A DNA stretch of 64,000 nt from Sphingobium jiangsuense (GCF_014196495.1 NZ_JACIDT010000013.1:48289-112288), one strand, 5' to 3'; positions 18,138 to 31,275 are shown, counted from the stretch's first letter. Numbers and translations: made by a program. The notes: generated from the letters alone by a model not told the origin.

Positions 18138-20036
18138 ATGGCATTTGCGAAGGCAATCTGGCGTTTCATCATGGCGGTGAAGGACGTGCTGGTCCTGTGC
18201 TTTCTGCTGCTGTTCTTCGCCACCCTCTACGCGATGCTGACCTTTTCGGCGGGGGAGCGCCCGGCGCACACCAGCGAGGGCGCGCTGCTGCTCGATCTCG
18301 ACGGCTATATCGTCGAGCAGCCCAGAGCGGCCGATCCTGCATCCCTGCTGATCGGCGGCGCCGCCCCGGTGCGCGAATACAGGCTGCGCGACATAGTGAT
18401 GGCGCTGGAGGCCGCGCGCACCGATCCGCGCGTCAAGGCGGTGGTGCTCGACCTCGACGGCTTCATGGGCGGCGGACAGGTCGCGATCGCCCGCGTGGGC
18501 AAGGCGCTGGACGGGCTGCGCGCCGCGAAGAAGCCGGTGCTCGCCTATGCCACCGCCTATGAGGATGACGGCTATCAGCTGGCCGCCCATGCCGGCGAGG
18601 TGTGGCTCAACCCGCTGGGCGGCGTCGCGCTGCTGGGGCCGGGCGGGTCGCAGCTTTATTACAAGGGGCTGATCGACAAGCTCGGCATCACCACCCACAT
18701 CTTCCGCGTCGGCACCTACAAGAGCGCGGTCGAGCCGTTCCTGCGGACCGACCAGTCGCCCGAAGCGCGGCAGGCGAACCAGGCGCTGGCCGATCATCTC
18801 TGGCAGAACTGGAAGGCCGATGTCGCCGCCGCCCGTCCCGCCGCGCGGATCATCCCCTACAGCGCCGATCCGGTCGCCGCCGTGGAGGCCGCGCAGGGCA
18901 ATCTCGCACGCGCGGCGATCGACGCCAAGCTGGTGGACAAGCTGGGCGACGACGGGGAGTTCGAGCGGCGCGTCGCCGGTATCGCGGGCGAGAACGGCAA
19001 GGAGGACGGCCCCGCCTTCGCCGCGATCGACCTCGACGATTATATCCGCGCCAAGCGCCCCGCCAACAAGGGGCAGATCGGCGTGCTGACCGTGGCGGGC
19101 GAGATCGTCGACGGCGAGGCCGTGCCCGGCACGGCGGGCGGCGACAGCATCGCCGACCAGCTTTACGGCGCGCTGGCGGACAAGGATCTGAAGGCGCTGG
19201 TGCTGCGCGTCGATTCCCCCGGCGGGTCGGTGCTGGCGTCGGAACGGATCCGCCGGGCCATCGTCGAGGCGCGTGCGCAGGGGCTGCCGGTGGTGGTGTC
19301 GATGGGCAATGTCGCGGCCAGCGGCGGCTACTGGATCGCCACCGCATCCGACCGCATATTGGCCGAGCCGTCCACCGTCACCGGCTCCATCGGCGTGTTC
19401 GGCATCGTGCCGAGCTTCGAAGGCATGCTGGCGAAGATCGGCGTGACCTCGGACGGCATCCGCACCACGCCGCTGTCGGGCGAGCCGAATGTGCTGGGCG
19501 GGCTCAGCCCCGAATTCCGGCGCGTCACCCAGCTGGGGGTGGAGGATGCCTATCGCCGCTTCCTCGCGCTGGTCGCCGCCGCGCGCAAGACCACGCCGGA
19601 CAAGGTGGACGCGATCGCGCAGGGCCGCGTATGGGATGGCGGCACCGCCCGCCAGCTCGGCCTGGTCGACGGCTTCGGCGGGCTGGAGGAAGCGATCGCC
19701 GAAGCGGCCCGGCTTGCGAAGCTCGATCCGGCGAAGGCGCGGCCCTATCATATCGAGCCGAAGGTCGATCCCTTCACCCGCTTCATCGAGGACTGGATCG
19801 AGAAGCGCTCCGTCCGCGCCGCCGCCTCGCCGGTCGCGGGCAGGGATCTGGTCGGACGGCAGGGCGAGCGGCAGCAGCAGATGCTCGCCCGCGCGCTGCG
19901 CGACGCCGCGCTGATCGGACGCGGCGCATCGGTGCAGGCGAGTTGCCTTTCCTGCGCGCCCTATGCTCCCGCCGCGGCGGCGGGAAAGGACGACAGGGGG
20001 CTGGCGGCGATGCTGCTGGACCTTCTCCGCCGCTAA
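18138..20036 (+). CDS. sppA: Signal peptide peptidase SppA, 67K type
   Basis: A membrane-anchored serine protease of family S49 that degrades cleaved signal peptides. 632 residues with one N-terminal helix (VLVLCFLLLFFATLYAML). The first S49 repeat contains the catalytic-lysine segment VGTYKSAVEPF. The second contains RVDSPGGSVLASERIRRA and the nucleophile serine in MGNVAASGGYWIATASD, then GSIGVFG. This Lys-Ser dyad split over two repeats is typical of long-form SppA. Divergent from groES; its TAA overlaps the stop of the convergent TRIC-family gene. Confidence 0.94.
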   Translation: MAFAKAIWRFIMAVKDVLVLCFLLLFFATLYAMLTFSAGERPAHTSEGALLLDLDGYIVEQPRAADPASLLIGGAAPVREYRLRDIVMALEAARTDPRVKAVVLDLDGFMGGGQVAIARVGKALDGLRAAKKPVLAYATAYEDDGYQLAAHAGEVWLNPLGGVALLGPGGSQLYYKGLIDKLGITTHIFRVGTYKSAVEPFLRTDQSPEARQANQALADHLWQNWKADVAAARPAARIIPYSADPVAAVEAAQGNLARAAIDAKLVDKLGDDGEFERRVAGIAGENGKEDGPAFAAIDLDDYIRAKRPANKGQIGVLTVAGEIVDGEAVPGTAGGDSIADQLYGALADKDLKALVLRVDSPGGSVLASERIRRAIVEARAQGLPVVVSMGNVAASGGYWIATASDRILAEPSTVTGSIGVFGIVPSFEGMLAKIGVTSDGIRTTPLSGEPNVLGGLSPEFRRVTQLGVEDAYRRFLALVAAARKTTPDKVDAIAQGRVWDGGTARQLGLVDGFGGLEEAIAEAARLAKLDPAKARPYHIEPKVDPFTRFIEDWIEKRSVRAAASPVAGRDLVGRQGERQQQMLARALRDAALIGRGASVQASCLSCAPYAPAAAAGKDDRGLAAMLLDLLRR

Positions 20037-20674
20037 TCGCTGTCCCCACCCCTATAGGCGGGAAGGCCCCACCCCTTCGTCATCGCCACCGCCCGCAGCG
20101 CGAAACCGACCACCGCCGCGACCAGCCCAGCCACGGCCTCCGACGCTCCCCCCGCGAGCAGGATCGGATACAGCCCGGCCGCCAGCGCGGCGGCGGTCAC
20201 GTAGATTTCGGGACGGATCAGGATGGACGGCTGCCCCGCCAGCAAATCGCGGATCACACCGCCGACGCAGGTCGTCAATATGCCCATCACCGCCGCGATG
20301 AACGGATCGATGCCATAGCTCATCGCCTTGGCGGTGCCGAACACCGAATAGGCCGCCAGCCCCACCGCATCCAGCCAGTCGACCGCGCGCGGACTGAGCC
20401 AGCGATAGGGCGTGAACCAGACGGCCAGCCCGGCCACGCAGCAGACGATGGCGAGGCGGGGATCATGCACCCAGAACACCGGCGCACCGATCAGCAGATC
20501 GCGCACGGTGCCGCCCCCCACCCCGGTCGCGAGCGCGAAGAACAGGAAGGTCACCAGCGTCAGCCGCAAGCGGGCGGCGACCAGCGCCCCCGACGCCGCG
20601 AACACCGCCGTGCCGACGATGTGCAGCGCGGCGAGCAGGGAATCTATCGGGATGGGAATGACCGCGGGCGCCAT
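20033..20674 (-). CDS. Trimeric intracellular cation (TRIC)/UPF0126 family channel
   Basis: A 213-residue inner-membrane protein with about seven hydrophobic helices in two homologous halves. Each half has a glycine-rich signature: FALATGVGGGTVRDLLIG and MGILTTCVGGVIRDLLAG. Bacterial members form trimeric cation (K+/Na+) channels. The start at 20674 (MAPAVIPIPIDSLLAALHIVG) is preferred to 20764 because the longer N terminus is not membrane-like. Convergent with sppA, sharing 3 bp at the stops (CTAA). Confidence 0.85.
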   Translation of the reverse strand: MAPAVIPIPIDSLLAALHIVGTAVFAASGALVAARLRLTLVTFLFFALATGVGGGTVRDLLIGAPVFWVHDPRLAIVCCVAGLAVWFTPYRWLSPRAVDWLDAVGLAAYSVFGTAKAMSYGIDPFIAAVMGILTTCVGGVIRDLLAGQPSILIRPEIYVTAAALAAGLYPILLAGGASEAVAGLVAAVVGFALRAVAMTKGWGLPAYRGGDSD

Positions 20675-20816
20675 GATTGCCCAGTAGGCCGGTTGTGGGG
20701 CGAAGTCGAGCGCGGTGCTCGTGCTGGCTGCCGGGCAAGTGTAAGGGAGGCTTGCACATCGCATGGAGAACAGCGCTGCATGGGATCAGAAGGGAACCTC
20801 AGCCTTATCGGCACCC

Positions 20817-20911
20817 TGAACTTGGTTAGCTGCGCTGGCCTCCGGCTCAGGGTCCATTTCGCCGGATCGAGCGTAGGCTTATCAGGCTTGATGGATGCTG
20901 AAACAAGTTCA
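20817..20911. repeat. Element bounded by TGAACTTG inverted repeats
   Basis: TGAACTTG at 20817-20824 and its complement CAAGTTCA at 20904-20911 bracket about 80 bp in the 371-bp gap between the TRIC gene and lpdA. The arms resemble sphingomonad REP sequences containing CTGAACTTGTTTCAG. Apart from this and the lpdA terminator nothing was seen in 20675-21045. Confidence 0.4.
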
Positions 20912-20981
20912 CCATGACAGTTTGGCCAGGTCACTCAGCACCTCAAAACCGAACGCCCTATCCTAACAGCGCCCGCCCAAC

Positions 20982-21011
20982 AAAAAGGCGGCCTCCCGCC
21001 GGAAGCCGCCT
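20982..21011 (-). terminator. Intrinsic terminator after lpdA
   Basis: Minus strand: AGGCGGC / GCCGCCT stem (20986-20992 with 21005-21011, 12-nt loop) followed by TTTTT. It lies about 35 bp beyond the lpdA stop and ends the odh-lpd transcript. Confidence 0.8.
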
Positions 21012-21045
21012 CCTTTTCCTGTGTCCGGAAAGCCCCGAAAAGCCC

Positions 21046-22446
<1,401 letters not shown>

Positions 22447-22511
22447 AGTCGCACTCCGTTCCCCCCGGCCTTGTCAGCCTGACCGTTCAAAGGGGCCGTT
22501 CTATATTCGGG

Positions 22512-22545
22512 AAAAGTCCGGGCCGTGACAAGGTCGGGCCCGGAC
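22512..22545 (-). terminator. Terminator-like hairpin between odhB and lpdA
   Basis: A perfect 9-bp stem GTCCGGGCC/GGCCCGGAC (22516-22524 with 22537-22545, 12-nt loop). On the minus strand it is followed by TTTTCCC. It lies 12 bp after the odhB stop, so it may partly end transcription and set lpdA at its own level. Confidence 0.65.
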
Positions 22546-22556
22546 GGGTTCAAATC

Positions 22557-23792
<1,236 letters not shown>

Positions 23793-23799
23793 GATGGGA

Positions 23800-26625
23800 T
23801 CAACCCTTCTGCTGACGTTTGATTTCGGTACGGACGCTGTGACCCAGCGCATCGGCGATAAGGGCGCCCTGCTCGGCGACATGGCGCTTGGCAAGACCCG
23901 TCGCGGGCGAGGCCGACGCCTTGCGGCCCGCATAGCGCGCGCGCATCGGGGCCTTGCCCGCCTGCTTCAGGGCTTCCTCGATATAGGGCTCGACGAAGAA
24001 CCAGCCGCCATTGTTCTTCGGCTCTTCCTGGCACCAGACGACCTCTTGCAGATTGGTCATCCGCTGGAGACGGATGGCCAGCGCCTCGGTCGGGAACGGA
24101 TAGAGCTGCTCGATCCGGACGATCTGCACATCCGTGTCGCCCGCCGCGTCCCGCGCGTCGATCAGGTCGTAGGCGACCTTGCCGCTGCACAGCACGAGGC
24201 GGCGCGTATCCTTGTCGGCGGCCGGATTGGTATCCGACAGGATGCGCATGAAGTGGTTGTCGCCCATGAAGTCCTCGGCCCGGCTGACCGCCGCCTTGTG
24301 GCGCAGCAGTGACTTGGGGGCCATGATGATGAGCGGCTTGCGGAACGGCCGCAGCATCTGGCGGCGCAGGATGTGGAAATAGTTCGCCGGCGTCGTGCAG
24401 TTGGCGACCTGGATATTGCCCTCCGCGCAGAGCTGGAGATAGCGTTCCAGACGCGCGGAGCTGTGCTCCGGCCCCTGCCCTTCATAGCCGTGCGGCAACA
24501 GCATCACGATGCCGTTGGCGCGCAGCCACTTGGCTTCGGACGCCGCCACATACTGGTCGATCATGATCTGCGCGCCGTTGGCGAAATCGCCGAACTGCGC
24601 TTCCCAGATCACCAGGCTCTTCGGGTCGGCCATCGCATAGCCATATTCGAAGCCCAGCACGCCATATTCGGAAAGCGGGCTGTCATAGACCTCGAACCGG
24701 CCATAGCGGACGGTGGACAGCGGAACATATTTCTCTTCCGTGTCCTGATCGACCCAGACGCTGTGACGATGGCTGAACGTGCCGCGCCCGCTGTCCTGCC
24801 CGGACAGGCGCACGCCATAGCCTTCGGACAGCAGGCTGCCGAACGCCAGCGCCTCGCCGGTCGCCCAGTCGAAGCCCTCGCCGCTGCGGAACATCTCTGC
24901 CTTGGCGTCAAGAATGCGACGCAAAGTCTTGTGAATGTTGATATTTTCCGGAACCGTGGTCAGCGTCTTGCCGAGGCTGTCGAACAGCTTCTTCTCGATC
25001 GCGGTTTCCACATTCTTGCGACTGGTTTCGATATCGGCGGGCTGATGCAGGCCCGACCAGCGGCCGGCGAACCAGTCGGCATGATTGGCCTTGTAGGTCT
25101 TGGCGGCCTCGAATTCCTGTTCGAGATGGTCGACGAACTGCTGCGTCGCGTCGCTGACGAACGCGTCGTCGATCACGCCCTGCGCCTTCAGCCGCGCGCC
25201 GTAGACCTCGCTGACCGGCGGATGCTGCCGGATCTGCTTGTACATCAGCGGCTGGGTGAAGCCCGGCTCGTCGCCTTCATTGTGGCCGAAGCGGCGATAG
25301 CACCACATGTCGATCACGATGTCGCGATGGAAGGTCTGGCGATAGTCGATCGCCAGCTTGCAGGCGAAGGTGACCGCTTCGGGATCGTCGCCGTTCACAT
25401 GCAGGATCGGCGCCTGCACGCCCTTCGCCACGTCCGACGGATAGGGCGAGCCGCGCGAGAATTGCGGGCTGGTGGTGAAGCCGATCTGGTTGTTGACGAC
25501 GAAATGGATGCAGCCGCCGGTGTTGTAGCCCGGAACGCCGGAAAAGCCGAAGCATTCCCAGACGATGCCCTGCCCGGCGAACGCCGCGTCGCCATGGATG
25601 AGGACCGGCAGCGCCTGGGTGTGGCGGCCCGGACCGATATCGTCATGGAACACCTGCTGCGCGCGGACCTTGCCGAGCACGACCGGGTCCACGGTTTCGA
25701 GGTGCGACGGGTTGGGCACCAGGCTCATATGCACCTTGATGCCGTCGAATTCGCGGTCGGTGCTGGTGCCGAGGTGATATTTCACGTCGCCGGAGCCGCC
25801 GACATCCTCCGGATTGGCGGTGCCGCCCGAAAATTCGTGGAAGATGACGCGGAAGCCCTTGGCCATCACATTGGCGAGCACGTTGAGGCGGCCGCGATGG
25901 GCCATGCCGTAGACGATCTCGCGCACACCGAGCTGGCCGCCATATTTGATCACCGCTTCGAGCGCGGGGATCATGGACTCGCCGCCATCGAGGCCGAAGC
26001 GCTTGGTGCCCACATATTTCTTGCCGAGAAACTTCTCGTACTGCTCGGCGTGGATCACCTTGGAGAGGATCGCCCGCTTGCCTTCGGGCGTGAAGATGAT
26101 CTCCTTGTCGGCGCCTTCCATGCGCTCCTGAAGGAAGCGGCGCTCCTCGACATCGGCGATGTGCATATATTCGAGGCCGACATTGCCGCAATAATTGGCG
26201 CGGAGGATTTCGACCAGTTCGCGCACCGTCGTCCATTCGAGGCCGAGCACGCCGCCGACATAGACGCGGCGGTCGAGCGCGGCGCCGGAGAAGCCGTGAT
26301 ATTCCGGCGTCAGGTCGGCGGGCAGCTCGCGGTGGGACAGGCCCAGCGGATCGAGATTGGCGGCGAGATGGCCGCGCACGCGATAGGTGCGGATCAGCAT
26401 CATCGCGCGGATGCTGTCGGCGGCGGCCTCCACCACCTCGTTTTCCGACAGCGTCTTGCCGGACGATTTCGCGGCCGCCTTGACGGCAACCTGCATCTGC
26501 GTGGGATCAAGCGCCGCCGTCAGGTCGTCCGTGGCGGTCAGCGGCCAGTTGGGACGTTCCCAGCTCGGCCCTTGCTCCACTTCCAGCGCGCCTTCGAAAT
26601 CCTGGCCTTCATAGCCCATGTTCAT
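23800..26625 (-). CDS. odhA: 2-oxoglutarate dehydrogenase E1 component
   Basis: Thiamine-diphosphate-dependent decarboxylase of the TCA cycle. 941 residues from ATG 26625; a second ATG at 26619 is possible, and the open frame to 26922 overlaps sucD and is spurious. The N terminus has the E2-binding type segment, then [37 protein letters not shown], the ThDP-binding region around [35 protein letters not shown] and the transketolase-like half ([20 protein letters not shown]). Upstream of odhB by 7 bp. Confidence 0.97.
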   Translation of the reverse strand: MNMGYEGQDFEGALEVEQGPSWERPNWPLTATDDLTAALDPTQMQVAVKAAAKSSGKTLSENEVVEAAADSIRAMMLIRTYRVRGHLAANLDPLGLSHRELPADLTPEYHGFSGAALDRRVYVGGVLGLEWTTVRELVEILRANYCGNVGLEYMHIADVEERRFLQERMEGADKEIIFTPEGKRAILSKVIHAEQYEKFLGKKYVGTKRFGLDGGESMIPALEAVIKYGGQLGVREIVYGMAHRGRLNVLANVMAKGFRVIFHEFSGGTANPEDVGGSGDVKYHLGTSTDREFDGIKVHMSLVPNPSHLETVDPVVLGKVRAQQVFHDDIGPGRHTQALPVLIHGDAAFAGQGIVWECFGFSGVPGYNTGGCIHFVVNNQIGFTTSPQFSRGSPYPSDVAKGVQAPILHVNGDDPEAVTFACKLAIDYRQTFHRDIVIDMWCYRRFGHNEGDEPGFTQPLMYKQIRQHPPVSEVYGARLKAQGVIDDAFVSDATQQFVDHLEQEFEAAKTYKANHADWFAGRWSGLHQPADIETSRKNVETAIEKKLFDSLGKTLTTVPENINIHKTLRRILDAKAEMFRSGEGFDWATGEALAFGSLLSEGYGVRLSGQDSGRGTFSHRHSVWVDQDTEEKYVPLSTVRYGRFEVYDSPLSEYGVLGFEYGYAMADPKSLVIWEAQFGDFANGAQIMIDQYVAASEAKWLRANGIVMLLPHGYEGQGPEHSSARLERYLQLCAEGNIQVANCTTPANYFHILRRQMLRPFRKPLIIMAPKSLLRHKAAVSRAEDFMGDNHFMRILSDTNPAADKDTRRLVLCSGKVAYDLIDARDAAGDTDVQIVRIEQLYPFPTEALAIRLQRMTNLQEVVWCQEEPKNNGGWFFVEPYIEEALKQAGKAPMRARYAGRKASASPATGLAKRHVAEQGALIADALGHSVRTEIKRQQKG

Positions 26626-26668
26626 ATCCTTCGCCCTGTGGTCCCGCGTGCAGTCGGGGGACGGAAGA

Positions 26669-26696
26669 CCTTCCGGCGCCGCCGGACGCCGGAAGG
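26669..26696 (-). other. Strong intra-operon hairpin between sucD and odhA
   Basis: Perfect 10-bp stem CCTTCCGGCG/CGCCGGAAGG with an 8-nt loop, 12 bp after the sucD stop. There is no run of T after it, so an RNA-stability or processing role is more likely than termination (inference). Confidence 0.6.
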
Positions 26697-26707
26697 TGAT
26701 GACAATT

Positions 26708-27592
26708 TCAGCCCTTGAGGACTTCCAGCAGCGTGGTGCCGAGTTCCGACGGGCTGGCCGCGACCTTGATCCCGGCTTCTTCCATCGCCGCGATCTTGTC
26801 CTCCGCGCCGCCCTGGCCACCGGAGACGATGGCGCCCGCATGGCCCATGCGGCGTCCCGGAGGCGCCGTGCGGCCCGCGATGAAGCCGGCCATCGGCTTC
26901 TTGCGCCCGCGCTTGGCTTCATCCTTCAGGAACTGCGCGGCCTGCTCCTCGGCGTTGCCGCCGATCTCGCCGATCATGATGATGCTTTCGGTCGCATCGT
27001 CGGCGAGGAACAGTTCGAGCACGTCGATGAAGTTGGTGCCGTTGACCGGGTCGCCGCCGATACCGACGGCCGTGGTCTGGCCGAGGCCCGCGTTCGAGGT
27101 CTGGAACACCGCCTCATAGGTCAGCGTGCCGGAGCGCGAGACGACGCCGACGCTGCCCTTCTTGAAGATGTTGCCGGGCATGATGCCGATCTTGCACTCG
27201 CCGGGCGTCAGCACGCCGGGGCAGTTCGGGCCGATGAGGCGCGACTTGGAACCCGAAAGCGCACGCTTCACCTTCACCATGTCGAGCACCGGAATGCCCT
27301 CGGTGATGCAGACGATCAGCGGAATTTCCGCGTCGATCGCTTCGAGGATCGAGTCCGCGGCGAATGGCGGCGGAACGTAGATCACGGTCGCATCGGCGCC
27401 GGTCGCATGCTTCGCTTCGGCGACGGTGTCGAAATTGGGCAGGCCGAGATGGGTGGTCCCGCCCTTGCCCGGCGTCACGCCCGCGACCATCTGCGTGCCG
27501 TAGGCGAGCGCCTGCTCGGTATGGAAGGTGCCGGTCGCGCCGGTCATCCCCTGCGTGATAACCTTGGTATTCTTGTCGATGAGAATGGACAT
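26708..27592 (-). CDS. sucD: Succinate--CoA ligase alpha subunit
   Basis: Substrate-level phosphorylation step of the TCA cycle. 294 residues. The N-terminal CoA-binding Rossmann domain has [19 protein letters not shown], then [16 protein letters not shown]. Also seen are [20 protein letters not shown], the [19 protein letters not shown] region and, near the C terminus, [17 protein letters not shown] with the phospho-histidine loop. The beta subunit gene sucC, normally directly upstream, is absent: mdh is 83 bp away. Confidence 0.96.
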   Translation of the reverse strand: MSILIDKNTKVITQGMTGATGTFHTEQALAYGTQMVAGVTPGKGGTTHLGLPNFDTVAEAKHATGADATVIYVPPPFAADSILEAIDAEIPLIVCITEGIPVLDMVKVKRALSGSKSRLIGPNCPGVLTPGECKIGIMPGNIFKKGSVGVVSRSGTLTYEAVFQTSNAGLGQTTAVGIGGDPVNGTNFIDVLELFLADDATESIIMIGEIGGNAEEQAAQFLKDEAKRGRKKPMAGFIAGRTAPPGRRMGHAGAIVSGGQGGAEDKIAAMEEAGIKVAASPSELGTTLLEVLKG

Positions 27593-27630
27593 GCTTACCC
27601 CATTTTCAGGTGGTGCGGCATTTTAGATAT

Positions 27631-27663
27631 CCCTCCTCAGGCTGCACACATTCCTGGGGAGGG
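27631..27663 (-). other. Hairpin between mdh and sucD
   Basis: CCCTCCTCAGG pairs with CCTGGGGAGGG (one mismatch, 11-nt loop), filling much of the 83-bp gap where sucC would be expected. It has no T run and may act as a processing or stability element. Confidence 0.5.
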
Positions 27664-27675
27664 AGTGCAGCTTGT

Positions 27676-28653
<978 letters not shown>

Positions 28654-28740
28654 TCAAGGCCGGGCGTTGCCGGCGCGATGAACTGTGCCCGCTTAAGCCC
28701 ATTTCCTTAAGGTTTCAACACCGCAATGCGCAATTGGAGC

Positions 28741-28779
28741 ATTTATTATTGCAAATGCATCGCAAGTGCAATAATAAAT
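28741..28779. repeat. Perfect 13-bp AT-rich inverted repeat between zapE and mdh
   Basis: ATTTATTATTGCA (28741-28753) and TGCAATAATAAAT (28767-28779) flank a 13-bp centre. Very AT-rich for this genome. It is about 100 bp upstream of the mdh start and 8 bp beyond the zapE stop, so it may be an operator/promoter of mdh or a terminator of zapE. Confidence 0.6.
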
Positions 28780-28787
28780 GTGAACCG

Positions 28788-29912
28788 CTATTCGACCTCC
28801 GCGCCTTCCCCATGTCCGAGCGCGAGATAATCGTCGGATTGCATCTCCATCAGGCGCGATACCGTCCGTTCGAATTCGAACGCGCCGTCCCCTTCCGGGT
28901 AGAGCGCCACCGGCTCCGCATCCGCGCTGGCGAGCAGCTTCACCTTATATTCGTAGAGCGCGTCGATCAGCGTGACGAAGCGCGCCGCCTCGTTCCGCTT
29001 TTCGGGGCCCAGCACCGGTATGCCGACGATGATGACCGTATGATAGTGGCGTGCGATGGCCAGATAGTCGCTTGCGCCGCGCGGTTCGACGCACAGCCGC
29101 TTGAACGAGAACACCGCGACGCCCTTCAGCGCCTTGGGCACGTGCAGCGTGCGGCCGCCCAGCACCTTTATGTCCTCACTCGGCACCTTCGCCCGGTCCT
29201 CGACCGAATAGTCGGTCAGGCGGAAAAAGGCCGCCGACAGCGCCGCCGTCGCCTCCGGCCCGTTGGGCACATGCCACAGCTTCGCATTGCCCAGCCGGTC
29301 GCGGCGGTAATCCACCGGGCCGTTGAGGCTCATCACGTCGAGCTTCGCCTTGATGAGGTCGATGAAGGGCAGGAACAGCTGGCGGTTGAGGCCGTCCTTG
29401 TAGAGATCGTCCGGCACCCGGTTCGACGTGGTGACGATCGTCACCCGCTGTTCCAGCAGGCCGGTGAACAGGCGCGACATGATCGCCGCGTCGGCCATGT
29501 TGTTGACGACCATCTCGTCGAAGCAGAGCAGCCGCGCCTCCTCGGCCAGCGCCGCGACCACCGGCGGGATGGGATCGCCGCTTTCGGACTTGCGCGCCTC
29601 GCGCAGCCGGGCATGCACGTCGAGCATGAATTCGTGGAAATGCACGCGCCGCTTGCGCTGCACCTGCACGCAGTCGAAGAACAGGTCCATCAGCATCGAC
29701 TTGCCGCGCCCGACCCCGCCCCAGAGATAGAGGCCGCGCGGCGGCTGCGGCGCCTTGCCCAGCACCTTCCACAGCAGCGAGCCGCGTGCGGGCGTCGCCT
29801 CCAGTTCTTCCTGAAGCCGCGTCAATCGCCCGGCGGCGGCGGCCTGGTCCGCATCTTCCCGCAATTCGCCTGCCGCGACGAGCCGCTGATAGCGCGCCAG
29901 CACCGAGGTCAT
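28788..29912 (-). CDS. zapE: ZapE/AFG1-family ATPase
   Basis: An AAA+-like ATPase of 374 residues linked to cell division (ZapE) or, in eukaryotes, to mitochondrial protein quality control. Walker A is GLYLWGGVGRGKSMLMD; the family motif RRVHFHEFMLDVHARL follows; Walker B is LLCFDEMVVNNMADA; sensor region TIVTTSNRVPDDLYKDGLNR. The start at 29912 is preferred because upstream in-frame sequence belongs to the overlapping thioesterase gene. Joined to that gene by an ATGA overlap. Confidence 0.93.
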   Translation of the reverse strand: MTSVLARYQRLVAAGELREDADQAAAAGRLTRLQEELEATPARGSLLWKVLGKAPQPPRGLYLWGGVGRGKSMLMDLFFDCVQVQRKRRVHFHEFMLDVHARLREARKSESGDPIPPVVAALAEEARLLCFDEMVVNNMADAAIMSRLFTGLLEQRVTIVTTSNRVPDDLYKDGLNRQLFLPFIDLIKAKLDVMSLNGPVDYRRDRLGNAKLWHVPNGPEATAALSAAFFRLTDYSVEDRAKVPSEDIKVLGGRTLHVPKALKGVAVFSFKRLCVEPRGASDYLAIARHYHTVIIVGIPVLGPEKRNEAARFVTLIDALYEYKVKLLASADAEPVALYPEGDGAFEFERTVSRLMEMQSDDYLALGHGEGAEVE

Positions 29913-30328
29913 GCCGCCGCTGCCTTCAGCTTCTTGAGGATGCCACTCGCCTGAAGGACCGGCTCGCCCTGCTGCATCAGCATGATCCGAACGAACTGCA
30001 TGCGGAAGGTGTCGCGCACCAGTTCCAGCTCGCCTTCCAGCACCTCTCCCGGCCTGCCGGGCGCGCAATAGTCGAGCGAGAGGGAAACGGCGACCGCCTG
30101 TGGCGGGCCGCCATCCTCCCCGGCCAGGAACAGACCCATATTGTTTTCGGCGATGCCGGCGAGGAAGCCGCCGTGCAGCGTGCCCAGTTGATTGACCGCG
30201 CGATCGGGCGGCATCAGGCGAAAGCGGATCAACCGATCCGTCTCGCGCCGGTAATGGACCGGGGGCCAATGGTCCGGCCAGCTGCCGCTTCCCCGAAAAT
30301 CGAACAACAGCCAGCCGGGCATGCGCAT
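29909..30328 (-). CDS. PaaI-type hotdog thioesterase
   Basis: A 139-residue hotdog-fold protein with the family signature NQLGTLHGGFLAGIAENNMG, where the Asn/His-Gly-Gly segment lies on the central helix, and the strand SLSLDYCAPGRPGEVLEGE. Expected to hydrolyse acyl-CoA thioesters; substrate unknown. It sits between sdhB and zapE on the same strand and overlaps zapE by ATGA. Confidence 0.85.
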   Translation of the reverse strand: MRMPGWLLFDFRGSGSWPDHWPPVHYRRETDRLIRFRLMPPDRAVNQLGTLHGGFLAGIAENNMGLFLAGEDGGPPQAVAVSLSLDYCAPGRPGEVLEGELELVRDTFRMQFVRIMLMQQGEPVLQASGILKKLKAAAA

Positions 30329-30362
30329 TATCTGTACTCGCGATTTTTTAGGGTGTGTGAGG

Positions 30363-30481
30363 ATTCAGCTCAGGGCGGAGCGAAAATGGTGGATTTTGAG
30401 AACCGGCGCGCAGCGACCTAAAAGGGTCGTGAGCACCGGAAGCGCAGAAAGCCGCCATTTGCAGCCCGCCATGGGCTGAAT
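30363..30481 (-). repeat. 119-bp structured repeat (family D, copy 1) in the sdhB 3' region
   Basis: Begins ATTCAG and ends CTGAAT, which pair as the outer stem. Inside are AAATGGTGG pairing with CCGCCATTT, CCGG with CCGG, and a tip GCGACC/GGTCGT with a 6-nt loop. A second copy lies at 52504-52621. Each starts exactly 11 nt after a minus-strand stop codon (sdhB here). Probably transcribed from the minus strand as part of the 3' untranslated region. Confidence 0.7.
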
Positions 30482-30492
30482 AACCATACATC

Positions 30493-31275
30493 CTAGAGCG
30501 CGCGCTCCACCATCATCTTCTTGGTCTCGGCGATCGCCTTGGCCGGGGACAGCCCCTTGGGGCAGACATTGGCGCAGTTCATGATGGTGTGGCAGCGATA
30601 GAGGCGGAACGGATCCTCCAGCGCGTCGAGACGCTCGCCGGTCATCTCGTCGCGGCTGTCGGCCAGCCAGCGATAGGCCTGAAGCAGGATCGCCGGGCCG
30701 AGGAACTTGTCGCTGTTCCACCAGTAGCTGGGGCAGCTGGTCGAGCAGCAGGCGCACAGGATGCACTCGTAAAGCCCGTCGAGCTTCTCGCGATCCTCCG
30801 GCGACTGGAGCCGCTCCTTGCCCGAAGGCGTGGTGGAGACGGTCTTGAGCCAGGGCTGGATCGACGCATATTGCGCATAGAAATGGGTGAAATCGGGAAC
30901 CAGGTCCTTGATGACATCCATATGCGGCAGCGGCGTGATGCGCACCTCGCCCTTGCAATCCTCGATCGCGGTGGTGCAGGCGAGGCCGTTCTTGCCGTTG
31001 ATGTTCATCGCGCAGGACCCGCAAATGCCCTCGCGGCAGGAGCGGCGGAAGGTCAGCGTCGAATCCTGCTCGTTCTTCATCTTGATGAGCGCGTCGAGCA
31101 CCATCGGCCCGCAAGTGTCGAGATCGATCTCGAACATGTCGTAGCGCGGATTCTCGCCCGATTCAGGATCGTAGCGATAGACCTTGAACTTCTTGACGTT
31201 GGCGGCTCCCTCCGCCTTGTGCACCCTGCCCTTGCCGGTGATCTTGCTGTTCTTGGGAAGCGTGAATGAAGCCAT
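30493..31275 (-). CDS. sdhB: Succinate dehydrogenase iron-sulfur subunit
   Basis: Carries electrons from the flavoprotein to quinone in complex II. 260 residues. The [2Fe-2S] site is [12 protein letters not shown] with a later Cys in GLACTT; the [4Fe-4S] and [3Fe-4S] cysteines lie in [13 protein letters not shown] and in [12 protein letters not shown]. All ligands are present. The partner genes sdhC, sdhD and sdhA are not upstream; instead a surface-polymer gene lies 108 bp away. sdhB shares its strand with the mdh-suc-odh cluster. Confidence 0.96.
   Translation of the reverse strand: MASFTLPKNSKITGKGRVHKAEGAANVKKFKVYRYDPESGENPRYDMFEIDLDTCGPMVLDALIKMKNEQDSTLTFRRSCREGICGSCAMNINGKNGLACTTAIEDCKGEVRITPLPHMDVIKDLVPDFTHFYAQYASIQPWLKTVSTTPSGKERLQSPEDREKLDGLYECILCACCSTSCPSYWWNSDKFLGPAILLQAYRWLADSRDEMTGERLDALEDPFRLYRCHTIMNCANVCPKGLSPAKAIAETKKMMVERAL

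Noticed and set aside
24373..26718. 781-codon open frame antisense to odhA
   Set aside because: Explained by codon bias of odhA on the opposite strand.
26626..26922. N-terminal extension of OdhA
   Set aside because: The extra frame lies across the end of sucD and has no homology to E1; the family start is at 26625.
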